The notes below the pieces were generated by a model. That model searched no databases and had not been told where the DNA came from. It worked only from the letters and a program-made list of their open reading frames with translations. Position numbers and translations under genes: made by a program. Positions 15,171 through 22,884 of a stretch of DNA of 58,379 nt are shown here, piece after piece. Every line of letters starts with the position of its first letter. Positions within the stretch are counted from its first letter, which is position 1. The DNA is from Streptomyces sindenensis (lineage in GTDB: Bacteria; Actinomycetota; Actinomycetes; Streptomycetales; Streptomycetaceae): the NCBI RefSeq assembly GCF_014649035.1, contig NZ_BMSG01000040.1, positions 1-58,379 of the forward strand, in the 5' to 3' direction.

Positions 15171-16454
15171 GTGACCGAGCCCCTCTCCGAGCACAGCGCG
15201 GATGTCATCGTCGTCGGAGCGGGCCCCGCCGGGTCCACGACCGCGTACTACCTCGCCAAGGCCGGACTCGACGTCCTGCTGCTGGAGAAGACCGCCTTCC
15301 CCCGCGAGAAGGTCTGCGGCGACGGGCTCACGCCCCGCGCCACGAAGCAGCTCGTCGCCATGGGGATCGACATCTCCGAAGAGGCGGGCTGGCTGCGCAA
15401 CAAGGGCCTGCGCATCATCGGCGGCGGCGTCCGCCTCCAGCTCGACTGGCCGGAGCTGGCCTCCTACCCGGACTACGGACTGGTCCGCAAGCGCGACGAC
15501 TTCGACGAGCAACTGGCCCGCCAGGCGCAGAAGGCCGGTGCCCGGCTGTACGAGCGCTGCAACGTGGGCGCCCCCATCCGCGACGAGCGCACGGGCCGCA
15601 TCACCGGCGTCGAGGCGAAGATCGGGGAGGAGAAGACCCCGGTCACCTTCCACGCCCCGCTCGTCGTCGCCGCCGACGGCAACTCCACCCGGCTCTCCCT
15701 CGCCATGGGCCTGCACCGCCGCGAGGACCGCCCCATGGGCGTCGCCGTCCGTACGTACTTCACCTCGCCCCGCCACGACGACGACTACCTGGAGTCCTGG
15801 CTGGAGCTGTGGGACCGGCGCGGCGCCGAGGACCGGCTGCTGCCCGGCTACGGCTGGATCTTCGGCATGGGCGACGGCACCTCCAACGTCGGCCTCGGCA
15901 TCCTCAACTCCTCCTCCGCCTTCAAGGAGCTGGACTGGCGCGAGGTCCTCAAGGCCTGGTGCGCCTCGATGCCGGAGGACTGGGGCTACACCCCCGAGAA
16001 CATGACGATGCCCATCCGGGGCGCGGCCCTCCCCATGGCCTTCAACCGCCAGCCGCACTACACCAAGGGCCTCCTCCTGGTCGGCGACGCGGGCGGCATG
16101 GTCAACCCGTTCAACGGCGAGGGCATCGCGTACGCCATGGAGTCCGGCCAGATCGCGGCCGACGTCATCGTCCAGGCCCACGCCCGCGCCACCCCCGCCC
16201 AGCGTGAACTGGCCCTGAACAACTACCCGAAGGTGCTCAAGGAGACCTACGGCGGCTACTACACGATGGGCCGCGCCTTCGTGAAGCTGATCGGCAACCC
16301 GAAGGTCATGAAGGTCGCCACCCAGCGCGGCCTGACCCACCCGCTGCTGATGAAGTTCACGCTCAAGATGCTCGCCAACCTCACCGACCCGCAGGGCGGC
16401 GACGCGATGGACCGCATCATCAACGGGCTGTCGAAGGTGGCTCCGAAGGCCTGA
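15171..16454 (+). CDS. geranylgeranyl reductase-family FAD protein, probable menaquinone reductase (MenJ-like)
   Basis: The flavoprotein has 427 residues. The N-terminal dinucleotide fold G-A-G-P-A-G (residues 16-21) is followed by P-R-E-K-V-C-G-D-G-L-T-P-R near residue 48, the family signature. G-D-A-G-G-M-V-N-P-F-N-G-E-G-I appears later. In mycobacteria MenJ of this family saturates a double bond in the menaquinone tail. Position between menG and nuo makes that the best guess, although chlorophyll/archaeal-lipid-type or carotenoid substrates are not excluded. A -10-like TAGACT at 15111 precedes it. Its last codons are part of a 33-bp tandem repeat shared with the convergent MFS gene. Confidence 0.85.
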   Translation: MTEPLSEHSADVIVVGAGPAGSTTAYYLAKAGLDVLLLEKTAFPREKVCGDGLTPRATKQLVAMGIDISEEAGWLRNKGLRIIGGGVRLQLDWPELASYPDYGLVRKRDDFDEQLARQAQKAGARLYERCNVGAPIRDERTGRITGVEAKIGEEKTPVTFHAPLVVAADGNSTRLSLAMGLHRREDRPMGVAVRTYFTSPRHDDDYLESWLELWDRRGAEDRLLPGYGWIFGMGDGTSNVGLGILNSSSAFKELDWREVLKAWCASMPEDWGYTPENMTMPIRGAALPMAFNRQPHYTKGLLLVGDAGGMVNPFNGEGIAYAMESGQIAADVIVQAHARATPAQRELALNNYPKVLKETYGGYYTMGRAFVKLIGNPKVMKVATQRGLTHPLLMKFTLKMLANLTDPQGGDAMDRIINGLSKVAPKA

Positions 16455-17772
16455 AGCGGCCTGTCGAAGGTGGCTCCGAAGGCCCGAAACGGCCTGTCGA
16501 GGGTGGCTCCGAAGGCACGACGGAAGCCACGACCGGTGCGGTCGGGCGGTTTCGTTCCGCCCGCCGCACCGCCGGGCCCATGGCAGCCCCCGCGCCGAGG
16601 AACAGCGCCCCGAGCACCAGCCACCCCGGCGGCCCCCACGTGACGATCAGCGTGGTCAGCAGCAGCGGCCCGAGCATCCTGGCGACCGGCACCCCCGCCC
16701 CGAAGAACCCCTGGTACTGGCCCTGCCTCCCGGCCGGGGCGAGGTCGAAGCTGATCTGCCACGCCCCCGCCGACTGCCGCATCTCGCCCCACACCTGAAG
16801 CCCGGCGGCGACCAGCAGCACCGCGAACAGCGCCCACAGGGGCGCGTCCAGGGCGGAACCGGCGAAGACGGCGCACGAGAGCAGCATCAGGACCCCACCG
16901 CTGCGGACCGTACGCACGGCACTGGGCAGATCGCGTACGGCGGCGGCCGTACGGACCTGGAAGAGCATCACGGCCCCTGTGTTGAGCACCAGGAGTGCCG
17001 AGACGGTCCAGCCGGGTGCCGTGGTGTGCCCGGCGATCCAGAGCGGAACGGCCACGCTGATCAGCGGCATCCGGAGCAGCATGACCATGTTGAGCGCCGC
17101 GACGAGCGCGTACGGCCCGTCCCGCAGGACGGACGGGACCGGTGCCGGGCCCCCCTCCGCCGGGTCCCCTTCTGCCGGTGCCGGGGCCGTCCTACGCCTT
17201 GGCTCCGGAAGCCGCGCGAGCAGCAGCGCGCACCCCGCGAACGCGACGGCGTCCAGGGTCAGGACCGTGAGATAGGCGCCGGCCGTACCGACGTGCAGGG
17301 CCAGCCCGCCGAGCGCCGCCCCCAGTGCCAGTCCGGCGTTGAGGGCCGACTGCAGATGCGCGAGTACGCCGGTCCGCTCGCTCTTCCCCACGAGCCCGGC
17401 CAGCAGCGACTGCCGAGCGGCGGCCAGCCCGCACTGCGCGGTGGCGTAGGCGCAGGCCGCGAGCACGAACGGGAGGAACGACCGCACCCCGAGGAAGGCC
17501 GCCACGCAGACCGCGGTGGCGAGGGCCAGCGCGACGGCCGTCCCGCGCGGCCCTCGACGGTCGGCCAGGGCGCCGAGCGGCACCCCCGCGACCGCTCCCA
17601 CCCCCCAGGCGAGCGTCAGGCCGAGTCCGATCTGCGCCGCCGAGAGACCGACGACCTGCGAGAAGTACAGCGCGGAACAGACGTAGTAGGCGCCGTCCCC
17701 CAGCGAGTTGACCAACTGGGCCACGGCGAGGCCGCGCGCCGGCCCGGCGGCGGGAATCCAGCGCACCGGCAT
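16420..17772 (-). CDS. MFS transporter with repeat-extended C-terminus
   Basis: The protein has about 450 residues and roughly 12 predicted membrane helices. The helix 2-3 motif is G-A-L-A-D-R-R-G-P-R-G. The substrate is unknown and the family is broad (drug-efflux type). The C-terminus ends in three P-S-E-P-P-S-T repeats created by the 33-bp array, and the gene overlaps the reductase gene tail-to-tail by 35 bp. I prefer the ATG at 17772 (GGGA before it) over a GTG at 17805. The CGNR regulator gene ends 124 bp upstream on the same strand. Confidence 0.85.
   Translation of the reverse strand: MPVRWIPAAGPARGLAVAQLVNSLGDGAYYVCSALYFSQVVGLSAAQIGLGLTLAWGVGAVAGVPLGALADRRGPRGTAVALALATAVCVAAFLGVRSFLPFVLAACAYATAQCGLAAARQSLLAGLVGKSERTGVLAHLQSALNAGLALGAALGGLALHVGTAGAYLTVLTLDAVAFAGCALLLARLPEPRRRTAPAPAEGDPAEGGPAPVPSVLRDGPYALVAALNMVMLLRMPLISVAVPLWIAGHTTAPGWTVSALLVLNTGAVMLFQVRTAAAVRDLPSAVRTVRSGGVLMLLSCAVFAGSALDAPLWALFAVLLVAAGLQVWGEMRQSAGAWQISFDLAPAGRQGQYQGFFGAGVPVARMLGPLLLTTLIVTWGPPGWLVLGALFLGAGAAMGPAVRRAERNRPTAPVVASVVPSEPPSTGRFGPSEPPSTGRFRPSEPPSTAR
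16424..16522. repeat. 33-bp tandem repeat, three copies, across two gene ends
   Basis: Copies run 16424-16456, 16457-16489 and 16490-16522, each containing CTGTCGAAGGTGGCTCCGAA with small changes. The first copy encodes the C-terminus and stop of the reductase. All three copies are read in frame, on the other strand, as 11-residue repeats (P-S-E-P-P-S-T-G-R-F) at the C-terminus of the MFS transporter. Confidence 0.92.
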
Positions 17773-17895
17773 GATTCGTCCCGGACGCGTGGCATGGGCA
17801 GCCACCAGCGCCGGGTTCGAATCTAGGGGAGCGGCCGGCCCTGTCCGTGGGCCATTCGAGGGCCTTGTGGCTGGGCCAATGACCGGCCTTGGGGC

Positions 17896-18495
17896 TCAGT
17901 CCCGGCCGGCCGCCTCGCGCGTGCGCTCGTAGTGCCGGGCCACCCGGGCCCGGTTGCCGCAGGACGGCTTGCACCACTCCTGGCGGCCGTGGCTCTTGAT
18001 GAAGTACCGGACGCAGCGCGGCGCGTGGCAGGCGCGCAGCCGCTCGCGCTGCGGCCCGCTCAGGAAGTCGACGGCGTCGCGCGCCAGCGCCGCGACCAGC
18101 CGTACGCCCGGGTCGTCCTCGGCCGACAGCAGCCCTGAGGTGGGCGGCCCTTCGGCGGGCCAGTGCAGTTGGGGTGTCACCGGCTCCCGGGCCGCCGCGG
18201 CGTTGAGCAGTCCCAGAGCCTCGTCGAGGGGCAGCAGGCGGTGGGCGTCGGCCGGGCTGGGCGGGGCCGGGCTGACCACCCGCGCGAACAGGGCCCGGAC
18301 GGCCCGCCGTACGCCGACGACCGCGTCCCTCACCCCCTCGTCCACGACCAGGTCCCCGGGGGCGGCCGCGAGAAGGCCGGGCTGCTGCTGCAGCCAGCGC
18401 TGCGCACCCCGGACCGTGTCCAGGTCGTCGAGAACCCCGCCGCCCCCGTCGTGGCGGATGGTGCCCGCCAGTTCCATCACAGGCCGCTGTGCCAC
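17896..18495 (-). CDS. CGNR zinc-finger protein (ABATE domain)
   Basis: The protein has 199 residues. The N-terminal two-thirds is a helical ABATE-type domain. The C-terminal CGNR zinc finger reads C-H-A-P-R-C-V-R-Y-F-I-K then E-W-C-K-P-S-C-G-N-R-A-R-V-A-R-H-Y. Such proteins are putative DNA-binding regulators. The GTG at 18495 is preceded by GGAGGAGGCAAGGAG. The following MFS gene is a plausible target. Its promoter region is shared with the divergent phosphoesterase. Confidence 0.87.
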   Translation of the reverse strand: MAQRPVMELAGTIRHDGGGGVLDDLDTVRGAQRWLQQQPGLLAAAPGDLVVDEGVRDAVVGVRRAVRALFARVVSPAPPSPADAHRLLPLDEALGLLNAAAAREPVTPQLHWPAEGPPTSGLLSAEDDPGVRLVAALARDAVDFLSGPQRERLRACHAPRCVRYFIKSHGRQEWCKPSCGNRARVARHYERTREAAGRD

Positions 18496-18517
18496 CGCTC
18501 CTTGCCTCCTCCGCCTC

Positions 18518-18546
18518 TTGAAGGTCCGTGCTCCCCACTCTAGAGT
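18518..18546 (+). promoter_or_regulatory. divergent promoter with shared palindromic -10
   Basis: TTGAAG (18518-18523) and TAGAGT (18541-18546) are spaced 17 bp apart and form a good promoter for the phosphoesterase. ACTCTAGAGT (18537-18546) is a perfect palindrome, so the complementary strand also offers TAGAGT as a -10 for the CGNR gene. The two polymerases would compete for the same bases. Confidence 0.55.
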
Positions 18547-18592
18547 CCTAATGCGAGAAGGAGAACAACCGTTAGTCGGGGGAGTGCTGCTC

Positions 18593-19330
18593 ATGCTGCT
18601 TGCTCAGATCAGCGATCTGCACCTGGACGGCAGTGACCGCGCACGGGACCGGACGATCCGTGTCATGGACCATCTGCGGTCCCTGCCCCGCCCGGTCGAC
18701 GCGTTGTTGGTCACCGGGGACATCGCCGACCACGCGGCGGAGGCCGAGTACGAGGAGGCCGTACGCCTGCTGGACGCGCCGTTCCCCGTCCTCGCGTGCC
18801 CCGGAAACCACGACGCCCGCCCCGCCTACCGCAAGGCGTTCCTCGGCGAGGCCCCGGGCACCGCGCCCGTCAACCGGGTCCACCACGTCGCCGGAACCGC
18901 CGTCCTGATGTGCGACGCGACCCTTCCCGGCCGTGACGAGGGGCGCCTCGACGCGGAGACGCTCGCCTGGATCGACGCCACGCTCGGCGCGCTCCCGGAC
19001 GGTGTACCCGCGCTGATCGCCTTCCACCAGCCGCCCGTCGAACTCCACCATCCGCTGCCGGACGCCGGGATGCTCCAGGAGCCCGAGCGGCTCGCCGCCC
19101 TGCTCGACGCCCACCCGCGGGTCGTCGCCGTTCTCACCGGGCACGCCCACACGGCCGCGGCCTCGACCTTCGCGGGCCGCCCCCTGATCGTCGGACCCGC
19201 CGTCACCTGGACCCTGCGCCTGCCCTGGGAGGGGGACCGGCCCGCCGACCGGGACCAGCCGCCCGGCCTGGCATTCCACGTGCTGGGCGAGGACCGGAGG
19301 CTGACCACCCACTTCCGCGTCGTCCTCTGA
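18593..19330 (+). CDS. metallophosphoesterase (CpdA-like)
   Basis: The 245-residue protein has the complete calcineurin-type metal set: D8-L-H10, G42-D43-I-A-D, G71-N-H73-D74, an H-Q-P-P segment and G-H-A-H. It resembles 3',5'-cyclic-nucleotide phosphodiesterases (CpdA, Rv0805-like), so it may degrade cAMP or another phosphodiester. The ATG at 18593 has GGGGGAG about 8 nt upstream. A longer in-frame start at 18551 would add a rare TTA leucine codon and make the gene bldA-dependent, but it lies on top of the predicted transcription start. Confidence 0.9.
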   Translation: MLLAQISDLHLDGSDRARDRTIRVMDHLRSLPRPVDALLVTGDIADHAAEAEYEEAVRLLDAPFPVLACPGNHDARPAYRKAFLGEAPGTAPVNRVHHVAGTAVLMCDATLPGRDEGRLDAETLAWIDATLGALPDGVPALIAFHQPPVELHHPLPDAGMLQEPERLAALLDAHPRVVAVLTGHAHTAAASTFAGRPLIVGPAVTWTLRLPWEGDRPADRDQPPGLAFHVLGEDRRLTTHFRVVL

Positions 19331-19576
19331 TCCGGACCACAGGTCTTAATCCTCGGCCCGCCAGGTGATCGTGTGCGATGATTTGCGCGCCTGCCGGGCC
19401 CGTCGGTGGCCCGGGCCGGCCGTGGCGGCGCGCGGTGCGTGCCACTGTCTTTGACGCACCCTCATATCGCTCCCCCACATCGCACCCTCATATAGCGCAC
19501 CCTTTTATCGAACGCAGGCCTGCGGGGCACGGAACAAGCCGCTACAGCGCTGCTCGACCCCGAAGGACAGACAGCC
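19331..19576 (+). promoter_or_regulatory. AT-richer control region with three 13-bp direct repeats
   Basis: CGCACCCTCATAT occurs at 19455-19467 and 19481-19493, and CGCACCCTTTTAT at 19496-19508. A TTGACG just precedes the first copy (19451-19456) and could be a -35, but no good -10 is seen at the right distance. The cluster lies 70-120 bp upstream of the small-protein gene and looks like a multi-site operator. The rest of the gap shows nothing else. Confidence 0.6.
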
Positions 19577-19753
19577 ATGACCACCGCTTCCCTGCCCCAG
19601 CACCAGGACCTCTTCCTGGAGCCCCGCTTCGCCGTGGACCTGACCGCGCCGGACGACGACGAGGACATCGACGCCGCCTACGACGCGCTCCCCGCCCCCA
19701 CCACCTCCGCCCGGGAGCAGGAACGCCCGAACCGCCGCCCCCGCCGGCGGTAG
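19577..19753 (+). CDS. small acidic hypothetical protein
   Basis: The 58-residue protein begins M-T-T-A-S-L-P-Q-H-Q-D and has an acidic middle (D-D-D-E-D-I-D-A-A-Y-D) and a basic, arginine-rich end (R-R-P-R-R-R). AAGGA lies about 10 nt upstream of the ATG, and third positions are GC-rich as in real genes here. No domain is recognised. Position after the repeat-bearing control region and just before a leader ORF and an MFS exporter suggests one transcription unit. Confidence 0.6.
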   Translation: MTTASLPQHQDLFLEPRFAVDLTAPDDDEDIDAAYDALPAPTTSAREQERPNRRPRRR

Positions 19754-19763
19754 GATCTCGCCC

Positions 19764-19826
19764 ATGACGAGCCCCGAGTCGGACAGACTCCGGCCACCGG
19801 TGCGCCGGTGGCCGTGCCCGTGCTGA
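19764..19826 (+). CDS. 20-residue leader-type ORF upstream of MFS exporter
   Basis: An ATG 10 bp after the small-protein stop, with AGGA upstream, encodes 20 residues ending R-R-W-P-C-P-C. A perfect hairpin, GGCCACCGG-tgcg-CCGGTGGCC (19792-19813), lies inside its 3' half. A short translated ORF plus stem-loop ahead of an antibiotic-exporter-type gene is the architecture of translational or transcriptional attenuation. The peptide itself has no known relative. Confidence 0.4.
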   Translation: MTSPESDRLRPPVRRWPCPC

Positions 19827-20088
19827 GCTCCGCCGACTGACCCCTCCCGGGTCACCGGCCCCTCCGTCACGGTTCCACGCCCGCCGGATCACCGCGGGCA
19901 CGGGCCGTTCCCCCTCGCGTATGTGCTGGAGCACCGCCGTACGCGGCATGCGTGCCATCGGCCGATCACCGCCGGGCACTTCTTCGCGCCGCCCCGCCGG
20001 ACCTCCGGCGCGGCCGTCCGCGCGGCCCGTATCCCCGCACCCGGTCTGTCTGTCCATCCGACGGTTCCGTCCAAGGGGCTACTCACCC
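19827..20088 (+). promoter_or_regulatory. long leader before the Cmx-type MFS gene
   Basis: With the upstream leader ORF, the gap from the small-protein gene to the MFS start is 335 bp. It contains further GC-rich stems (for example CCCGC/GCGGG near 19889-19905) and no convincing separate promoter. One frame stays open through it into the MFS gene, but it lacks hydrophobic or conserved content. AAGGGG before 20089 is the ribosome binding site. Confidence 0.4.
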
Positions 20089-21459
20089 ATGCCATTCGCC
20101 GTCTACGTCCTCGGGCTCGCGGTCTTCGCCCAGGGCACCTCCGAGTTCATGCTGTCCGGACTTCTCTCCGGCATCGCCGCCGACCTCGACGTCTCCCTCT
20201 CCGCCGCCGGCCTTCTGACCTCCGCGTTCGCCGTCGGCATGGTCGTCGGCGCACCCCTCATGGCGCTGTTCAGCCGCGCCTGGCCACGCCGCCGCGCGCT
20301 GCTTCTCTTCCTCGCGGTGTTCGTCGCCGTCCATGCCGTCGGCGCTCTCACCCCCGGTTACGGGGTGCTCCTCGCGACCCGTTTCGTCGGGGCGATCGCC
20401 AACGCCGGATTCTGGGCGGTCGCTCTGAGCACCGCCGTCGCGATGGTCCCCGACCGGCTGAAGGGCCGGGCCACCGCCGTGGTGGTCGGCGGCGTGACGG
20501 TCGCTTGCGTGGTGGGCGTACCGGCCGGCGCGGTGCTCGGGGAGCGGTGGGGGTGGCGGTCGGCCTTCTGGGCGGTCGCGATCGTCTCGCTGCCCGCCTT
20601 CCTCGCGGTCCTGCGGACCATCCCGGGCGGCCGGGCCATCCCGGGCGGTGGCCGGGGCGGCTGGCGCGCGAGGGGTGGTACGGACGCGGGCACCGCTCCC
20701 GTATCCGAGGCCACTTCCGCGTGCGAGGCCGCTCCCGTATCCGAGGCCGCTCCCGCGTGCGAGGCCGCTCCCGTATCCGAGGCCGCTCCCGTATCCGAGG
20801 CCGCTTCAGCGTCCGAGGCCGTTTCCGTACGCGACGAACTGCGCGTCCTGACGGGCCCCCGGCTGCGGCGGGTCCTGCTCACGATGGCCCTGGTGCAGGG
20901 GGCGACCTTCTGCGCGTTCTCCTACCTGGAGCCGCTCCTCACCCGGGAGACGGGGCTGGGTGCGGGATGGGTGCCGGTGGCCCTGGCGCTCTTCGGGGCG
21001 GGGGCGTTCGCCGGGGTCACGGTGGCCGGCCGGTTCGCCGACGCCCACCCGGTCGCCGTCGTCGCCACGGGCATGGCCGCTCTCGCCGTCGGCTGGGCGG
21101 TGCTGGCCCTGGCGGCGGGCAGCCCGGTGCTCACCCTCGCCCTGGTCCCGTTGCTCGGCCTGCTCGCCTTCGGGACCGGCACCGCCCTGATCACCCGGGT
21201 CCTGGGGCTCGCCCCCGGAGCCCCGACGCTGGCCGGTGCCTTCTCGACGACCGCGTTCAACCTGGGCGCGACGGTGGGCCCGTGGGCGGGCGGCCTGGCC
21301 CTGGACGCGGGGTTCGGCCACCGGGCGCCTGCCGGAGTGAGCGCCCTGCTGATGGTGGCGGCGCTGCTTGTCGCCGCGACGACGGCGAAGAGCCGCCGCC
21401 CCCGAGCGGGGGAGCGGCGGCTCTCAGCGGTGAACAGGGGTGCCCGGGGGCGGGGGTGA
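20089..21459 (+). CDS. MFS drug exporter, Cmx/CmlR-like (DHA1 family)
   Basis: The 456-residue protein has about 12 membrane helices. Its start, P-F-A-V-Y-V-L-G-L-A-V-F-A-Q-G-T-S-E-F-M-L-S-G-L, is typical of the Cmx/CmrA chloramphenicol-exporter and arabinose-efflux group. The central cytoplasmic loop carries seven copies of a hexapeptide of the type A-P-V-S-E-A (18-bp DNA repeat). The actual drug is not known. The start at 20089 has AAGGGG upstream. A GC-rich bidirectional terminator overlaps its last codons. Confidence 0.85.
   Translation: MPFAVYVLGLAVFAQGTSEFMLSGLLSGIAADLDVSLSAAGLLTSAFAVGMVVGAPLMALFSRAWPRRRALLLFLAVFVAVHAVGALTPGYGVLLATRFVGAIANAGFWAVALSTAVAMVPDRLKGRATAVVVGGVTVACVVGVPAGAVLGERWGWRSAFWAVAIVSLPAFLAVLRTIPGGRAIPGGGRGGWRARGGTDAGTAPVSEATSACEAAPVSEAAPACEAAPVSEAAPVSEAASASEAVSVRDELRVLTGPRLRRVLLTMALVQGATFCAFSYLEPLLTRETGLGAGWVPVALALFGAGAFAGVTVAGRFADAHPVAVVATGMAALAVGWAVLALAAGSPVLTLALVPLLGLLAFGTGTALITRVLGLAPGAPTLAGAFSTTAFNLGATVGPWAGGLALDAGFGHRAPAGVSALLMVAALLVAATTAKSRRPRAGERRLSAVNRGARGRG
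20695..20820 (+). repeat. 18-bp tandem repeat, seven copies, in the MFS loop
   Basis: Seven consecutive 18-bp units follow the pattern GCTCCCGTATCCGAGGCC or GCTCCCGCGTGCGAGGCC with small changes. Each encodes (A/T)-(P/S)-(V/A)-(S/C)-E-A. Because the unit is a multiple of three, copy number can change without breaking the frame. Confidence 0.93.
21389..21424. terminator. bidirectional terminator inside the 3' end of the MFS gene
   Basis: AGAGCCGCCGC (21389-21399) pairs with GCGGCGGCTCT (21414-21424), and CCCC/GGGG extend the stem inward. It lies 35 bp before the MFS stop and beyond the stop of the convergent NlpC/P60 gene, so it probably ends both transcripts. Confidence 0.75.
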
Positions 21460-21460
21460 C

Positions 21461-22312
21461 TCAGAGGACGCGGACCGCGCCGGTCGGCCGGTCGTAGTCC
21501 AGGGAGCGCTGCACCGTGCCGGTGCTGGAGTTCTGCGCGCCGACGAACTCGCCGCCACCGACGTAGATCGCCACGTGGTACGCGCTGCCCGCGCCGCCCC
21601 AGTACAGGATGTCGCCGGGCAGGAGGTTGTCCAGGGAGACCTGGGTGCCGGCGGTCGACTGGGACTGCGAGACGCGCGGCAGGTCGATGCCCGCCGTGCG
21701 GTAGGCGGCCTGGACGAGGCCCGAGCAGTCCCACGCGTTCGGGCCGGTGCCGCCGGAGACGTACGCGTCGCCGACCTGGGCCTTGGCGAACGCCACGATG
21801 GAGGCGGCGGAACCGCTCACGTTCGAGGAGGAGGACGAGGACGGGGCGGAGGCGGAGCTTCCGGAGTCCGAGGAGCCGGAGGAGGCGCTGAGCGTCGTGC
21901 GCTCGGAGGTCCGGGAGGCGCGCTCGGCGCGCTCCTTGGCCTCCGCCTCGGCCCGGGCCTTCGCGGCGGCTTCGGCCTTCTTCTCGGCCTCGGCCTTGCG
22001 CACGGCCTCGGCGTGGGCCTTCTTGGCCGTCTTCGCGGCCTTCTCGGCGGCGGCGTCCTCGCTGGCCTGGATCTCCAGGTCGAGGGCGACCTGCTGCGTC
22101 GCCTGGGCGGAGGCGGCGACGGCGGTGGAGAGGCCGTCCGTGATCGTGGGCATCTCGATCGTCTGGGTCACCGGCTCGGCCTGGGCCGGACCGGCGGCAC
22201 CCGCGACCGCGATGGTGCTGAGGAAGCCACCGGCAACTCCGGCCCGCAGTGCCGACTTCGAGGCGCGCTGACGGGGCTTCCGGTGGCTGGGTATGTGAGC
22301 GGTGTGGGACAT
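21461..22312 (-). CDS. secreted NlpC/P60 peptidoglycan endopeptidase
   Basis: The protein has 283 residues. A twin-basic N-terminus and hydrophobic stretch end in A-G-P-A-Q-A-E, a signal peptide of about 46 residues. A long Ala/Glu/Lys coiled coil (about 75-140) and a serine-rich linker follow. The C-terminal NlpC/P60 domain carries the catalytic cysteine in W-D-C-S-G-L-V-Q and the histidine in Y-H-V-A-I-Y-V-G. It cleaves peptidoglycan stem peptides outside the cell. The ATG at 22312 has no clear ribosome binding site. It diverges from nuoA across an 813-bp regulatory region. Confidence 0.94.
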   Translation of the reverse strand: MSHTAHIPSHRKPRQRASKSALRAGVAGGFLSTIAVAGAAGPAQAEPVTQTIEMPTITDGLSTAVAASAQATQQVALDLEIQASEDAAAEKAAKTAKKAHAEAVRKAEAEKKAEAAAKARAEAEAKERAERASRTSERTTLSASSGSSDSGSSASAPSSSSSSNVSGSAASIVAFAKAQVGDAYVSGGTGPNAWDCSGLVQAAYRTAGIDLPRVSQSQSTAGTQVSLDNLLPGDILYWGGAGSAYHVAIYVGGGEFVGAQNSSTGTVQRSLDYDRPTGAVRVL

Positions 22313-22423
22313 GGGTACTAGCGCTATCAGGGCTGTAGGGGTCCCATCAAGAAACGTGTGTTGCGACACAGTTACGTTCGGAATCTGTGAATCCGCTTTC
22401 TGAGGCCCTTTATTGACGCCGTA

Positions 22424-22493
22424 ACGGGCAAATCGGGCAGTCGTGATCAGGCCCGTGATCACTGCCTTTCGGTAATACGCCCGAATTGCCCGT
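22424..22493 (-). promoter_or_regulatory. 70-bp nested inverted repeat upstream of the NlpC/P60 gene
   Basis: The outer arms ACGGGCAAATCGGGC (22424-22438) and GCCCGAATTGCCCGT (22479-22493) pair over 15 bp with one mismatch. Inside them GTGATCA (22443-22449) and TGATCAC (22456-22462) form a perfect 7-bp stem around GGCCCG. The element lies 112 bp upstream of the hydrolase start. It may be an RNA structure in the leader or a large DNA operator. Confidence 0.75.
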
Positions 22494-22884
22494 CGCTTAC
22501 CATCCGTTCACACCGATGGCCAAGCCCGGTTTCCTGACGCGAGGCGGAGGGTGGCGCAGGTCACAGAGTGCGTGTGTCGTCACGGGCAACCCTCGCGGGC
22601 GCGATGCGCGTGGGCGGGTCCGAGGGCGCGCGCTCCGGTGGGTGTTCTCCGGATCCCGGCCCGGGTCCCTCTTCGAAGGCTCCCGAAGCGTCCGTTCCGG
22701 AAGTTCGTGAATGCGTGCACATGTCCCCTTCGGTCCCGCTCACCCCTCGTCCGAGTGAGCGCCGAAGTCGACCGACGCCCTTATCACTCTCGGGCCGTCC
22801 ACCGCCAATTTGCTTGTACTACCCGTCCATTGATAGCGCTGCACGCCTTTGACCAGCGGTAACACCGCCGAATGTCACGTCTCG

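Noticed and set aside
18551..18592. An upstream start giving the phosphoesterase a TTA (bldA) codon
   Set aside because: This ATG lies at the predicted transcription start, and the domain and ribosome binding site fit 18593. It is worth remembering if the promoter call is wrong.
19921..20088. An N-terminal extension of the Cmx-type MFS protein
   Set aside because: The open frame lacks hydrophobic or conserved content, and AAGGGG is placed correctly for the ATG at 20089.
22313..22560. A c-di-AMP (ydaO) riboswitch before the NlpC/P60 gene
   Set aside because: Some hydrolases have one, and a GTAAGCG-like stretch is present, but the other conserved segments could not be matched by eye.
22561..22743. 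A 60-codon minus-strand frame in the NlpC/P60-nuoA gap
   Set aside because: Third codon positions are far less GC-rich than in the real genes here, there is no ribosome binding site, and the peptide is low-complexity.
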